Origin: RGIG2041 sp045652745
GTDB lineage: Bacteria > Bacillota > Clostridia > UBA1381 > UMGS1253
Reading direction: 5' to 3'
Assembly: GCA_045652745.1 (NCBI GenBank)
Contig: JAZRUW010000003.1
Span: forward strand, 1 to 64,000
Length of the DNA stretch: 64,000 bases
The translations under genes were made by a program, and so were the position numbers. Positions 1 to 8,176 of this stretch are shown in pieces. The notes below the pieces were generated by a model. The model saw only the letters and a list, made by a program, of their open reading frames with translations. It was not told the DNA's origin and did no database searches. Each line of letters begins with the position of its first letter. Within the stretch, counting starts at the first letter, position 1.

Positions 1-975
1 TACCGGCTTCTTAAACTGAGTCGCAATCTGTACGTCTTCAATCATCTGACCCATAGAAAGCTCAACAGAAACGAATGCCTTTACCTTATCAGCAGCAGCC
101 AAAAGCGGCTTTTTCGGGAACGGCCAGAGTGTGATCGGACGAATCAGACCAACTTTGATGCCCTGCTTTCTTGCTTCAACAATTGCATTTTTGGATACGC
201 GCGCCGCAATGCCGAAGGCGACGATGCAGTATTCAGCATCATCCATCATATACTCTTCGTACATAACTTCGTTTTCTTCAATTTGCTTATAACGCTCAAA
301 TCTTGCAATATTTAACTGTTCGAGTTCTTCCGGAACCAAGGACAAAGAATTGATAATGTTGTGCTTTCTTGCCATTTGTGTGCCTGTTACCGCCCATGGT
401 TTTTCAATCGTTGCAGACGGCTGGATATCCAAAGATACCGGCTCCATCATCTGTCCCATTGTACCATCAGCTAAAATCATAGATGTCACACGATACTTAT
501 CTGCTAAATCAAAGCCTTTAACGGTCATATCTGCCATTTCCTGTACAGATGCCGGCGCAAGAACGATCATATGATAATCGCCGTGCCCGCAACCGCGTGT
601 CGCCTGAAAATAGTCGGACTGCGAAGGCTGAATACCGCCAAGACCCGGTCCGCCGCGCTGAACGTTTACAACCAAAGCCGGCAAATCCGAGCCTGCAAGA
701 TACGAAAGACCTTCTGCCTTTAAAGAAATACCAGGGCTGGAAGAGGATGTCATAACACGCATACCTGTCGAAGAAACGCCGTATACCATATTAATTGCGG
801 CAACCTCACTCTCTGCCTGTAAAAATGTACCACCGATTTTCGGCATTCTTTTTGCCATATATGCCGCAATTTCAGTCTGCGGCGTAATCGGATAACCAAA
901 ATAGAAACGGCAGCCGGCCATAATAGCAGCCTCTGCAATCGCTTCGTTACCTTTCATCAATGCTTTTTCTGCCAT
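1..975 (-). CDS. vorB: 2-oxoacid:ferredoxin oxidoreductase alpha subunit (VorB/KorA-like), 3' end outside window
   Basis: Partial: about 325 codons are visible and the C-terminus lies beyond position 1. The protein starts MAEKALMKGNEAIAEAA and carries GYPITPQTE, typical of the alpha subunit of TPP-dependent 2-oxoacid:ferredoxin oxidoreductases. These interconvert a 2-oxoacid plus CoA and an acyl-CoA plus CO2, using ferredoxin, in the cytoplasm. The ATG at 975 has an AAAGGTGAG ribosome site and follows the ferredoxin gene by 9 bases. The TPP-binding beta subunit and any gamma subunit are presumably just outside. The small separate ferredoxin upstream suits the VOR/KOR arrangement. Substrate (branched-chain, aryl or 2-oxoglutarate) cannot be fixed from sequence alone; the VorB name is the best family match. 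Confidence 0.87.
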   Translation of the reverse strand, partial: MAEKALMKGNEAIAEAAIMAGCRFYFGYPITPQTEIAAYMAKRMPKIGGTFLQAESEVAAINMVYGVSSTGMRVMTSSSSPGISLKAEGLSYLAGSDLPALVVNVQRGGPGLGGIQPSQSDYFQATRGCGHGDYHMIVLAPASVQEMADMTVKGFDLADKYRVTSMILADGTMGQMMEPVSLDIQPSATIEKPWAVTGTQMARKHNIINSLSLVPEELEQLNIARFERYKQIEENEVMYEEYMMDDAEYCIVAFGIAARVSKNAIVEARKQGIKVGLIRPITLWPFPKKPLLAAADKVKAFVSVELSMGQMIEDVQIATQFKKPV

Positions 976-984
976 TTTTTTCAC

Positions 985-1191
985 TCACCTTTCAACTGTA
1001 ATGATACAATCCGGACACATAATCGCACAGGATGCGCACCCAACACAAGCGTCCATATCTACCGCTTCCACCGGATGATGACCCTTTGCATTGATTTTGT
1101 CTTTAGAAATCGCCAAAACTTGCTTAGGGCAAGCATTTACACACAAGCCGCAACCCTTGCAAAGGTCAGTTCTGAAACTTAATTTTGCCAT
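985..1191 (-). CDS. 2[4Fe-4S] ferredoxin subunit of 2-oxoacid oxidoreductase
   Basis: A 68-residue protein with two complete 4Fe-4S motifs, CKGCGLCVNACP near the N-terminus and CVGCASCAIMCP near the C-terminus. This is the usual delta/ferredoxin subunit (VorC/KorD/PorD type) that passes electrons between the oxidoreductase and soluble ferredoxin. The ATG at 1191 is preceded by GAGGAGG at good spacing. It sits 29 bases after the P-loop ATPase gene and 9 bases before the alpha subunit, so it is almost certainly co-transcribed and part of the same complex. Confidence 0.9.
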   Translation of the reverse strand: MAKLSFRTDLCKGCGLCVNACPKQVLAISKDKINAKGHHPVEAVDMDACVGCASCAIMCPDCIITVER

Positions 1192-1220
1192 TTAAGTTAC
1201 CTCCTCAAGATTTCTGTTTA

Positions 1221-1883
1221 TTAAAATATTTTATCTTGTAAATTCAATGCGAACAGATTCTCAATTTTATCGTTCAATTCTTCATAAACAGAAGATTTTA
1301 CCGTTGTCATTTTTATCGGCAAATTGCATGCCGATGCAATCTGTTGCACTAGCGGGACGGAATCAAGCACCATTTGCGCTGTAGTTTCTTCACCCAAATT
1401 TGAATTATTAATGATTGCCGTGAAAGGAATTTTAGATGCAGTCTCAATCTCTCGCACTACTTCGAGCATATCCTCCAGATTTGCTGTAAGCGGTCTGTAA
1501 ACATTGACCACTAAAAACATTTCATAATCGTTTTCATCTTTGATGTCATCTGCAAGTCTGCCCAGTGCAAGTGCACCGCGGTCATCTCCGCCAATATCCA
1601 CTACAGCGAAGGTATCACGTTTTTCAACAACTCGATACATTTCCTGCGGCAAAGCAGGAATATCTACATTAGAATTTGCGTACGGCGAGCAGATGAGTTC
1701 AATCCCCGCTCCCGCTAAGTCCGCTTGGCTGTCTTTTGTGCGAAAATACGGATTTACAATGTCAATATCCGCAATCAACACCTGTTCCCCTTTACGTTTT
1801 AAATCTAAAGCCAGATTTACGGCAATATTGGTTTTGCCGCTACCATAGTGACCAGATAAAAGAAGCACGCGTTTAAATTCCAT
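1221..1883 (-). CDS. P-loop ATPase of the MinD/ParA/CobQ-like superfamily, role unknown
   Basis: A 220-residue protein with a deviant Walker A motif (SGHYGSGKTN near residue 10) and ADIDIVNPYFR resembling the MinD/ParA switch region. The start is taken at 1883 because AAAGGAG precedes it at 7 bases; a longer reading to 1904 has no ribosome site. No membrane segment is seen. It lies between the acyl-CoA synthetase fusion and the oxidoreductase subunits with gaps of 23 and 29 bases, so it probably serves the same pathway. A cluster-loading or regulatory ATPase would be possible. The function is not known from sequence. Confidence 0.72.
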   Translation of the reverse strand: MEFKRVLLLSGHYGSGKTNIAVNLALDLKRKGEQVLIADIDIVNPYFRTKDSQADLAGAGIELICSPYANSNVDIPALPQEMYRVVEKRDTFAVVDIGGDDRGALALGRLADDIKDENDYEMFLVVNVYRPLTANLEDMLEVVREIETASKIPFTAIINNSNLGEETTAQMVLDSVPLVQQIASACNLPIKMTTVKSSVYEELNDKIENLFALNLQDKIF

Positions 1884-1906
1884 AGAAGACTCCTTTATTG
1901 TCAAGA

Positions 1907-4213
1907 TTAAAGCTTATTTCTCTGAATCTTACCGCTGACCGTCTTCGGCAAACTGTCTCTGAATACAACAATTCTCGGATATTTGTACGGCGCGGTCTTT
2001 TCCTTAACATAGGTTTGAATCTCTTTTTTGAGTTCATCCGTAGGTTTCGTGCCGTTTACAAGCACAATGCTTGCTTTAACGACCTGACCTCTAACCTCAT
2101 CGGGTTCAGCAGATACTCCACATTCAAGCACATACGGAAGTTCCATGATGACACTTTCGATTTCAAAAGGTCCGATACGATAGCCGGAGGACTTAATTAC
2201 ATCGTCCACGCGACCGACGAACCAGTAAAAACCGTCTTCATCTTTCCACGCTGTATCGCCTGTATGATAATAACCGTCGTGCATAACCTCTGCAGTCTTT
2301 TCTTCGTCTTTATAGTAACCGGTAAACAAACCGCAAGGTCTGCCTTCGTCGATGCGAATTACGATTTCACCCGTTTCACCGACAGCAACTTCCTTACCGT
2401 CCGAACCCATAAGCATAACATCATAGGTCGGACTTGGCTTACCCATAGAACCGATTTTGTGTTCCGCACCATAAAGGTTACCAATAATCATGGTACTTTC
2501 ACTCTGACCGAAACCTTCTAATATCTGCAAACCGGTTACCTTCTCGAATTGACGGTAAACTTCCGGATTGAGCGCTTCGCCTGCTGTTGTCATATGCTCA
2601 ACCGAAGATAAATCATACTTTGAAATATCCTGTTTGATCAGCATGCGCAGCATTGTCGGCGGCGCACAGAAGGTAGTAATCTTATATTTTGCAAACATCG
2701 GAAGGATTTCCGCAGCATCAAAACGGTCAAAATCATATACAAAAGTTGCAGCTTCACACAGCCATTGTCCATAGAGTTTACCCCACATAGATTTTGCCCA
2801 GCCGGTATCGGAAATCGTAAAGTGTAAGCCATTCGGATTTACACAGTGCCAATACTTTGCTGTATGGAAATGACCGAGCGGATATTTATGGTTATGCGCA
2901 GCAATTTTCGGATACCCTGATGTACCGGACGTAAAGAACATCAAAAGCAAATCTTCGCCGCACGGAGAATCTTCCGTACGCTCGAAATGCGTACTGTACA
3001 TCATGTATTCTTCATCAAAGTCACGCCAACCGTCGCGCTTACCGCCAACTATAATTTTATTTGCGAGCTGCGGACATTTCTGAGCAACTAAATCCACTTG
3101 ATGCGCCGTATCACCATCAGCAGTACAAAGAATCGTCTTGATATCTGCCGCGTTGAAACGATACTCAAAGTCATGCTCCTGAAGCTGATTTGTTGCCGGA
3201 ATAGCAATTGCACCGAGTTTATTTAAACCCATCATTGCAAACCAGAACTGATAGTGGCGCTTTAATACCAACATAACGGTGTCGCCCTTCTTGATGCCAA
3301 TAGATTTAAAATAATTTGCGCAGCGATTGGATGCTTTACTGATATCTGCAAACGTAAATCTGCGCTCCGTTTTGTCGCGGTCAATGTGTAACATAGCCAA
3401 TTTTTCCGGCTTTGTCTTTGCCAACTCGTCTACAACATCAAATGCGAAGTTAAAGTCGTCAGTATTCTTAAATGTAATCGAAGTTGGTGTGCCGGCCTCG
3501 TTTTTAACTACATCAACATATTTGTTATAAACGCGCTTTGTCTTGCGGATTTCCGGATTTTCCATAGAAGCGGATTTTTTGTGCGCTTCAGGCATCTTTT
3601 TCGGTTGGAGCTCCGGAATCGGTTCACCGGTAGGATTTAATACAATTGCATAAAACAAACAATCCTGTCCGTCAACTGCAATCATGCCATGCGGCGTTGA
3701 GGAATCATAATAAATACTATCTCCCGGTCCAAGCACAACGCTATGACTACCAACCTGGACTTTTAAGTGACCTTGAATGATAATATCGCATTCTTGACCG
3801 TCATGCGTGGTCAGCTCGATATCTCTTCTCTCCGCTTCCGGATCATATTCACTCTTGACATAAAGCGGCTCTGCGATACGGTTTTTAAAAGCAGAAGCCA
3901 GATTGTAGTACACCATACCATGTGCCTGTTCAATCTTTTGACCGCCGCCTGCACGCGTAACTGTATAAGACTTCAGTTTCGGGCTGGAGCCTTCAATAAT
4001 ATCGGTTACGTCGACATTGAATGCAAGTGCACAACGATAAATAAATGCAAAATTCAAGTCACTTTCGCCGTTTTCACATTGTAAATACTCCTCTACCGTC
4101 ACGTCGGTTTTTGCGGCCATATCCTCTACGCTTAAACCAACAATTTCACGCAGTTCGCGAATACGGCCGGCCATTTCTTTAATTTTAAAATCGAGTCCGG
4201 TGATTTGTTTCAT
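1907..4213 (-). CDS. HTH-cupin-AMP-forming acyl-CoA synthetase fusion protein
   Basis: A 768-residue three-part protein. Residues about 14-75 form an XRE-like helix-turn-helix; about 130-195 form a cupin (QECDIIIQGHLKVQVG, GPGDSIYYDSSTPHG) as in PuuR-type regulators; about 230-768 form an AMP-dependent acyl-CoA synthetase with the phosphate loop TSGTSG at 428-433, a YHTGD motif, GYRIGPFE and the C-terminal lysine motif SGKIQRNK. The enzyme part activates a carboxylic acid to acyl-CoA with ATP. The regulator part may sense a ligand or bind DNA. AGGAGG precedes the ATG at 4213. The gene is first in the operon behind a T-box. Substrate is unknown; context favours a short branched or aryl acid. 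The fusion is continuous in one frame. Confidence 0.85.
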   Translation of the reverse strand: MKQITGLDFKIKEMAGRIRELREIVGLSVEDMAAKTDVTVEEYLQCENGESDLNFAFIYRCALAFNVDVTDIIEGSSPKLKSYTVTRAGGGQKIEQAHGMVYYNLASAFKNRIAEPLYVKSEYDPEAERRDIELTTHDGQECDIIIQGHLKVQVGSHSVVLGPGDSIYYDSSTPHGMIAVDGQDCLFYAIVLNPTGEPIPELQPKKMPEAHKKSASMENPEIRKTKRVYNKYVDVVKNEAGTPTSITFKNTDDFNFAFDVVDELAKTKPEKLAMLHIDRDKTERRFTFADISKASNRCANYFKSIGIKKGDTVMLVLKRHYQFWFAMMGLNKLGAIAIPATNQLQEHDFEYRFNAADIKTILCTADGDTAHQVDLVAQKCPQLANKIIVGGKRDGWRDFDEEYMMYSTHFERTEDSPCGEDLLLMFFTSGTSGYPKIAAHNHKYPLGHFHTAKYWHCVNPNGLHFTISDTGWAKSMWGKLYGQWLCEAATFVYDFDRFDAAEILPMFAKYKITTFCAPPTMLRMLIKQDISKYDLSSVEHMTTAGEALNPEVYRQFEKVTGLQILEGFGQSESTMIIGNLYGAEHKIGSMGKPSPTYDVMLMGSDGKEVAVGETGEIVIRIDEGRPCGLFTGYYKDEEKTAEVMHDGYYHTGDTAWKDEDGFYWFVGRVDDVIKSSGYRIGPFEIESVIMELPYVLECGVSAEPDEVRGQVVKASIVLVNGTKPTDELKKEIQTYVKEKTAPYKYPRIVVFRDSLPKTVSGKIQRNKL

Positions 4214-4239
4214 AATTTACCTCCTAAGTACCCGGATAT

Positions 4240-4276
4240 AAAAATCGCTCGTCCCAAGACGAACTTGGGACGAGCG
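4240..4276 (-). terminator. T-box intrinsic terminator
   Basis: Read on minus, CGCTCGTCCCAAG pairs with CTTGGGACGAGCG around a short loop, followed by a T-run. Part of its 5' arm would be freed by the antiterminator fold, as in standard T-box attenuation. Confidence 0.9.
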
Positions 4277-4528
4277 TTGCAATAAGCTTTGCTTACACCC
4301 GCGGTACCACCCAAATTGCAACGCGAAATTTGCGTTACCACTCATCGGAATCCATCAATTCCTGCACCGTAACGTAGTGCTGACGGAAAGGTTCTACTTA
4401 CCTTACGGCTTTCTTCCTTCCAGCTCAGAAGCTACAGACATTCAAATCAGATTTCGACGGCTCGCACCAAACGCCGCTTCTCTTAAAAATCCTCCTTGAC
4501 GCACTCTTCGTCAACGCTTTTAACTTTA
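4240..4528 (-). promoter_or_regulatory. T-box riboswitch leader
   Basis: On the minus strand the leader shows the conserved T-box core GGGTGGTACCGCGG (about 4300-4313), a distal stem I loop GGTGCGAGCC, a GAGC block after stem I, and a terminator that competes with the antiterminator. T-boxes bind an uncharged tRNA and allow read-through when the cognate amino acid is scarce. The specifier is uncertain: my fold of stem I leaves GTC (4437-4439, Val) or the overlapping TGT (Cys) in the specifier position. The downstream oxidoreductase genes make Val more plausible. This leader fills most of the gap between 4213 and 4640. Confidence 0.92.
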
Positions 4529-4531
4529 AAC

Positions 4532-4560
4532 ATTATAGTATATTTTCGCAGGAAAGTCAA
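4532..4560 (-). promoter_or_regulatory. Sigma-A promoter of the T-box operon
   Basis: TTGACT (4555-4560) and TATAAT (4532-4537) separated by 17 bases, directly upstream of the T-box leader. Confidence 0.85.
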
Positions 4561-4598
4561 CAGTTTTTTATGATTTTTGCATTCGTTAACAGAATTGT

Positions 4599-4634
4599 AA
4601 AAAAATCAACCCGATGCTAATTGCATCGGGTTGA
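4599..4634 (-). terminator. Terminator after oadA
   Basis: A 12-base-pair perfect stem (4606-4617 with 4623-4634) followed on minus by seven T residues, just past the oadA stop. It separates the decarboxylase operon from the T-box operon promoter. Confidence 0.88.
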
Positions 4635-4639
4635 AATCA

Positions 4640-6073
4640 TTACTTGATCGGATAATCTGCAGAGTCCATATCGATGTATTCCACATCAAATGCAGCCTTT
4701 GTTTCTGCAGGTGCACTCTCCTCTGCTTTCGGTGCCATTCTGTACTCAAAGTACTTTTGTGCAACGGGACCAAACAGCGCATAAGACAAAACATCCTCGT
4801 CTTGCTGGATATAATCCTTGATTTCTTCTCTGAGCTTATCAATTTCCGGCTCAAGCTTATCTGCCGGACGGCAAGTGATTCTTTCCTCATCACCGATAAC
4901 TTTTTTAACAATTTCATCGCTAATCGGAACCGGAGTCTGACCGTATTCACCACGAACAATACCCTTGGTTTCCTTGGTAATCATCTTGTATCTTTCGCCC
5001 ATCAAAACATTAAGCACAGCTTGTGTGCCGACAATCTGGCTGGACGGTGTTACAAGCGGCGGATAACCCAAGTCTTCGCGAACGCGCGGCACTTCCTTGA
5101 GCACTTCCATAAACTTGTCTTCCTGACCCTGCTGCTTAAGCTGGGATACAAGGTTAGAAAGCATACCGCCTGGAACCTGATAACGAAGTGTATTAACGTC
5201 TACACCCATAACCTTCGGATCCATAAGGCCACTCTTAAGGTACTCTTCACGAAGCGGTCTGAAATAATCCGCAATATCACTCAAAAGATCAAGGTCAAGA
5301 CCTGTGTCATACTCAGTTCCCTGCAATGCGGCAACCATCGGCTCCGTAGCCGGCTGGGATGTGCCGAGTGCGAGCGGGGACATAGCACAGTCGATTACGT
5401 CTACACCGGCTTCAATCGCCTTCAAATAAGTCATGGAAGCCTCACCGCTTGTGTAATGCGTATGCAACTGAATCGGAATCTTAATTTCTTCCTTCATAGC
5501 TTTAACGAGGTCATATGCAGTATACGGAAGCAGGAGCGCCGCCATATCCTTGATACAAATGGAGTCTGCGCCCATTTCTTCGAGCTGCTTTGCAAGTTTT
5601 ACGAAAGACTCGATGTTATGCACCGGGCTGATTGTATAACAAACAGTAGCCTGAACATGTGCCTTTGCCTGATTGGCTGCCTTGATTGCTGCTTCAAGGT
5701 TTCTCGGGTCGTTGAGCGCGTCAAAAATGCGCAGGATATCAATACCGTTGTCAACGGACTTTTTAACGAAATAATCCACAACATCGTCCGCGTAATGTCT
5801 GTAGCCAAGAATATTCTGACCGCGGAAAAGCATCTGCAGTTTTGTGTTCTTAGCCTTATCCTTAATTTTTCTCAAACGCTCCCATGGATCTTCGTTTAAG
5901 AAACGCAGGCAGGAGTCAAATGTAGCACCGCCCCATGCCTCCAAGGAATGATAGCCGACTTTATCTAATTTTTCAACAATCGGAAGCATCTGCTCCGTTG
6001 TCATACGCGTAGCAATCAAAGACTGATGCGCGTCTCTTAATATGGTTTCTGTAATTTTAACAGGTTTAGCCAT
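4640..6073 (-). CDS. oadA: Oxaloacetate decarboxylase alpha subunit (carboxyltransferase), without biotinyl domain
   Basis: 477 residues starting MAKPVKITETILRDAHQSL, the HMGL-like carboxyltransferase fold with the RDAHQSL and EAWGGATFD motifs of OadA/pyruvate carboxylase. It moves the carboxyl group from oxaloacetate to biotin. Full-length OadA proteins of about 590 residues carry their own C-terminal biotinyl domain; this one stops short and the carrier is a separate gene at 7344-7700. GGAGG precedes the ATG. It is last in the oadG-carrier-oadB-oadA operon and is closed by a strong terminator. A 5S-type transcarboxylase subunit is a possible alternative, but the beta and gamma subunits favour the Na+ pump. 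Confidence 0.9.
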   Translation of the reverse strand: MAKPVKITETILRDAHQSLIATRMTTEQMLPIVEKLDKVGYHSLEAWGGATFDSCLRFLNEDPWERLRKIKDKAKNTKLQMLFRGQNILGYRHYADDVVDYFVKKSVDNGIDILRIFDALNDPRNLEAAIKAANQAKAHVQATVCYTISPVHNIESFVKLAKQLEEMGADSICIKDMAALLLPYTAYDLVKAMKEEIKIPIQLHTHYTSGEASMTYLKAIEAGVDVIDCAMSPLALGTSQPATEPMVAALQGTEYDTGLDLDLLSDIADYFRPLREEYLKSGLMDPKVMGVDVNTLRYQVPGGMLSNLVSQLKQQGQEDKFMEVLKEVPRVREDLGYPPLVTPSSQIVGTQAVLNVLMGERYKMITKETKGIVRGEYGQTPVPISDEIVKKVIGDEERITCRPADKLEPEIDKLREEIKDYIQQDEDVLSYALFGPVAQKYFEYRMAPKAEESAPAETKAAFDVEYIDMDSADYPIK

Positions 6074-6111
6074 AATGCTATTACCTCCTTTTCGTTATTA
6101 TAAACTAAAAA

Positions 6112-7311
6112 TTAATGCGGAATCATGGAAAGGAACACGCCCGCTGCCACCGCAGAACCGATAACACCGGCAACGTTCGGCCCCATAGCATGCATTAAAA
6201 GGAAGTTCTTCGGATTTGCTTCCTGACCAACCTTTTGGGAAACGCGTGCAGCCATTGGAACAGCAGAAACACCCGCGGAACCGATAAGCGGATTAACTTT
6301 GCCCTTCGTGAGGAAGCACATAATCTTACCAAGGAACAAACCGCCTGCAGTAGAGAACGCAAAAGCAACAACGCCGAGACCTACAATCAGGAGAGTCTCA
6401 ACTCTCAAGAAAGAATCTGCTGTTGCAGTAGCACCAACGGTTGTGCCAAGAAAAATCGTAATAATGTTCATCAATTCATTTTGTGCTGTCTTGCTGATTC
6501 TGTCCGTCACGCCACATTCTTTTGCAAGGTTACCGAGCATAAGCATACCTACGAGCGGGATAGCATCCGGTACGATAAGACCAACAACTACGGTTACGGC
6601 AATCGGGAAAATGATTTTTTCCGTCTTAGAAACCGGACGGAGCTGCTCCATTACGATTTCACGTTCCTTTTTGGTTGTCAAAAGCTTCATAATCGGCTTC
6701 TGGATGACTTCAATGAGCGCCATATAGGAATATGCTGCAATTGCAATTGCAGAAAGCAAATGCGGTGCCAGCGTCTTTGTAACATAAATCGCTGTCGGAC
6801 CGTCAGCCCCACCGATAATACCAATAGAACCGGCTTCCGGCAGTGTAAAACCAAGCAAAAGCGCAACAGCAAATGTGAAGAATACACCAAACTGTGCTGC
6901 AGCACCCAACAAAATGCTCTTCGGATTCGCAATCAACGGACCAAAGTCTGTCATTGCACCGACACCCAGGAAAATTAGCGGTGGATAGATACCTAATTTA
7001 ACGCCAAGGTACAAAAGGTCTAACAAACCGCCTTCTTTAATTACTTTACCATAATCTATTACACCGGAGGCATCTGTATACCACTCCGGATGCATGATTT
7101 CTGCACCTACCATTGAAGGCAAGTTCGCCAAAAGCATACCAAAAGCAATCGGTAAAAGCAGAAGCGGCTCAAATTTCTTTGCAATCGCAAGATAAATCAG
7201 CACAAAAGCGATTAAAATCATAATAATCGTTTTTACGCCTTCTACCCAACCGCTGGCAAACATCAGGTTAAAACCTGTAGTTGCCATAAAATTATTAAAA
7301 AGCTCCAACAT
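6112..7311 (-). CDS. oadB: Na+-translocating decarboxylase beta subunit
   Basis: 399 residues, about ten hydrophobic segments, with the hallmark GIIGGADGPTAIY loop and NPLIGSAGVSAVPMAARV near the end. This is the OadB/GcdB/MmdB membrane subunit that decarboxylates carboxybiotin and exports Na+. The ATG at 7311 has GGAG nine bases upstream. Gene order with a separate carrier and a gamma subunit matches Na+ pump operons. The family does not distinguish oxaloacetate, methylmalonyl-CoA and glutaconyl-CoA pumps; the adjacent OadA-type carboxyltransferase points to oxaloacetate. Confidence 0.93.
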   Translation of the reverse strand: MLELFNNFMATTGFNLMFASGWVEGVKTIIMILIAFVLIYLAIAKKFEPLLLLPIAFGMLLANLPSMVGAEIMHPEWYTDASGVIDYGKVIKEGGLLDLLYLGVKLGIYPPLIFLGVGAMTDFGPLIANPKSILLGAAAQFGVFFTFAVALLLGFTLPEAGSIGIIGGADGPTAIYVTKTLAPHLLSAIAIAAYSYMALIEVIQKPIMKLLTTKKEREIVMEQLRPVSKTEKIIFPIAVTVVVGLIVPDAIPLVGMLMLGNLAKECGVTDRISKTAQNELMNIITIFLGTTVGATATADSFLRVETLLIVGLGVVAFAFSTAGGLFLGKIMCFLTKGKVNPLIGSAGVSAVPMAARVSQKVGQEANPKNFLLMHAMGPNVAGVIGSAVAAGVFLSMIPH

Positions 7312-7343
7312 TTTATATCACTCCACTTATATAATGCAATTCA

Positions 7344-7700
7344 TTAACCAATTGTTACGAGAACGTCACCGGTATTTACTGTGGAGCCCTTAGTTGTGCT
7401 TACGGAAGAAACCGTACCGTCGCACGGAGCAACAATTTCGTTTTCCATCTTCATAGCTTCCAGAATGCAGAGAACATCGCCGGATTTTACTGCCTGACCA
7501 GCTGCTACTTTTACATCCAAGATGTTACCCGGCATCGGTGCATTTACTGTGGTTGCGCCAGCCGGAACAGTTGCCGGAGCCGGAGCTGCAGCCGGTGCTT
7601 CTGTCTTTGTTTCCGAGATTGGAGCATTAACAACACCTGTTGCTTCTTCAACTTCTACATTGTAAACATTACCGTTTACTTTAACTACAAAATTTTTCAT
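7344..7700 (-). CDS. Biotin carboxyl carrier protein of the Na+ pump decarboxylase
   Basis: 118 residues: an N-terminal part (MKNFVVKVNGNVYNVEVEE), an Ala/Pro-rich flexible linker, then a biotinyl domain with EAMKMEN, whose lysine is the biotin attachment site. The start is set at 7700 because GGAGG lies 8 bases upstream; the longer reading begins at a TTG inside that ribosome site. It supplies the swinging biotin arm that OadA lacks here, shuttling carboxyl groups from OadA to OadB. Confidence 0.93.
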   Translation of the reverse strand: MKNFVVKVNGNVYNVEVEEATGVVNAPISETKTEAPAAAPAPATVPAGATTVNAPMPGNILDVKVAAGQAVKSGDVLCILEAMKMENEIVAPCDGTVSSVSTTKGSTVNTGDVLVTIG

Positions 7701-7733
7701 AATACTTTCCTCCAAATTCAGTTATTGCTAAAA

Positions 7734-8039
7734 TCACTTACTCCACAGAACATTGCCGTTCTGATCCTTGATGGACATAACGCGAAGTCTCTTGTTCGGG
7801 TCATCACCGCTCATCGCAGCAACCACTGCAGAGATTATCGCAATAGTCTCATTTTTGTCTATTGCCACGCTCGCCTTTGCCGGGGCTACCATCGGCGCCG
7901 CAGTTTCTGTAGCCTCAGCCTTATCCTCTTTTTTGAGAAGTTGCATTAAATAGATGACAACCATCAAAATAATAAGAACCGAAAATACAATCAACATGCC
8001 CATGCCGGTAAAAAGCAAGCCTGTGTTCAAGTTCTCCAT
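7734..8039 (-). CDS. oadG: Na+ pump decarboxylase gamma subunit
   Basis: 101 residues with one N-terminal membrane helix (about 8-33) followed by a charged and Ala-rich cytoplasmic part, the normal layout of OadG, which anchors and stabilises the complex. It is the first gene of the operon. The ATG at 8039 follows GAGGTGAGAAT. The C-terminal VAAMSGDDPNKRLRVMSIK resembles other clostridial OadG-family tails. Confidence 0.85.
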   Translation of the reverse strand: MENLNTGLLFTGMGMLIVFSVLIILMVVIYLMQLLKKEDKAEATETAAPMVAPAKASVAIDKNETIAIISAVVAAMSGDDPNKRLRVMSIKDQNGNVLWSK

Positions 8040-8103
8040 ATTCTCACCTCACAGTACAATTTGTTGTATGTCAATTATTAAACACCAACATTACCTAGTG
8101 TAT

Positions 8104-8132
8104 ATTATACGCATAGCGTTATGAAATTTCAA
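8104..8132 (-). promoter_or_regulatory. Promoter of the oad operon
   Basis: TTGAAA (8127-8132) and TATAAT (8104-8109) separated by 17 bases, about 65 bases before the oadG start. Confidence 0.78.
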
Positions 8133-8176
8133 GTATAAAATGAAATTTTTGCAAACTTTTTGATAAAGCGCGTATT

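Noticed and set aside
4631..5899. Long plus-strand open frame opposite oadA
   Set aside because: It is the antisense shadow of a well-conserved gene, with no recognisable domains.
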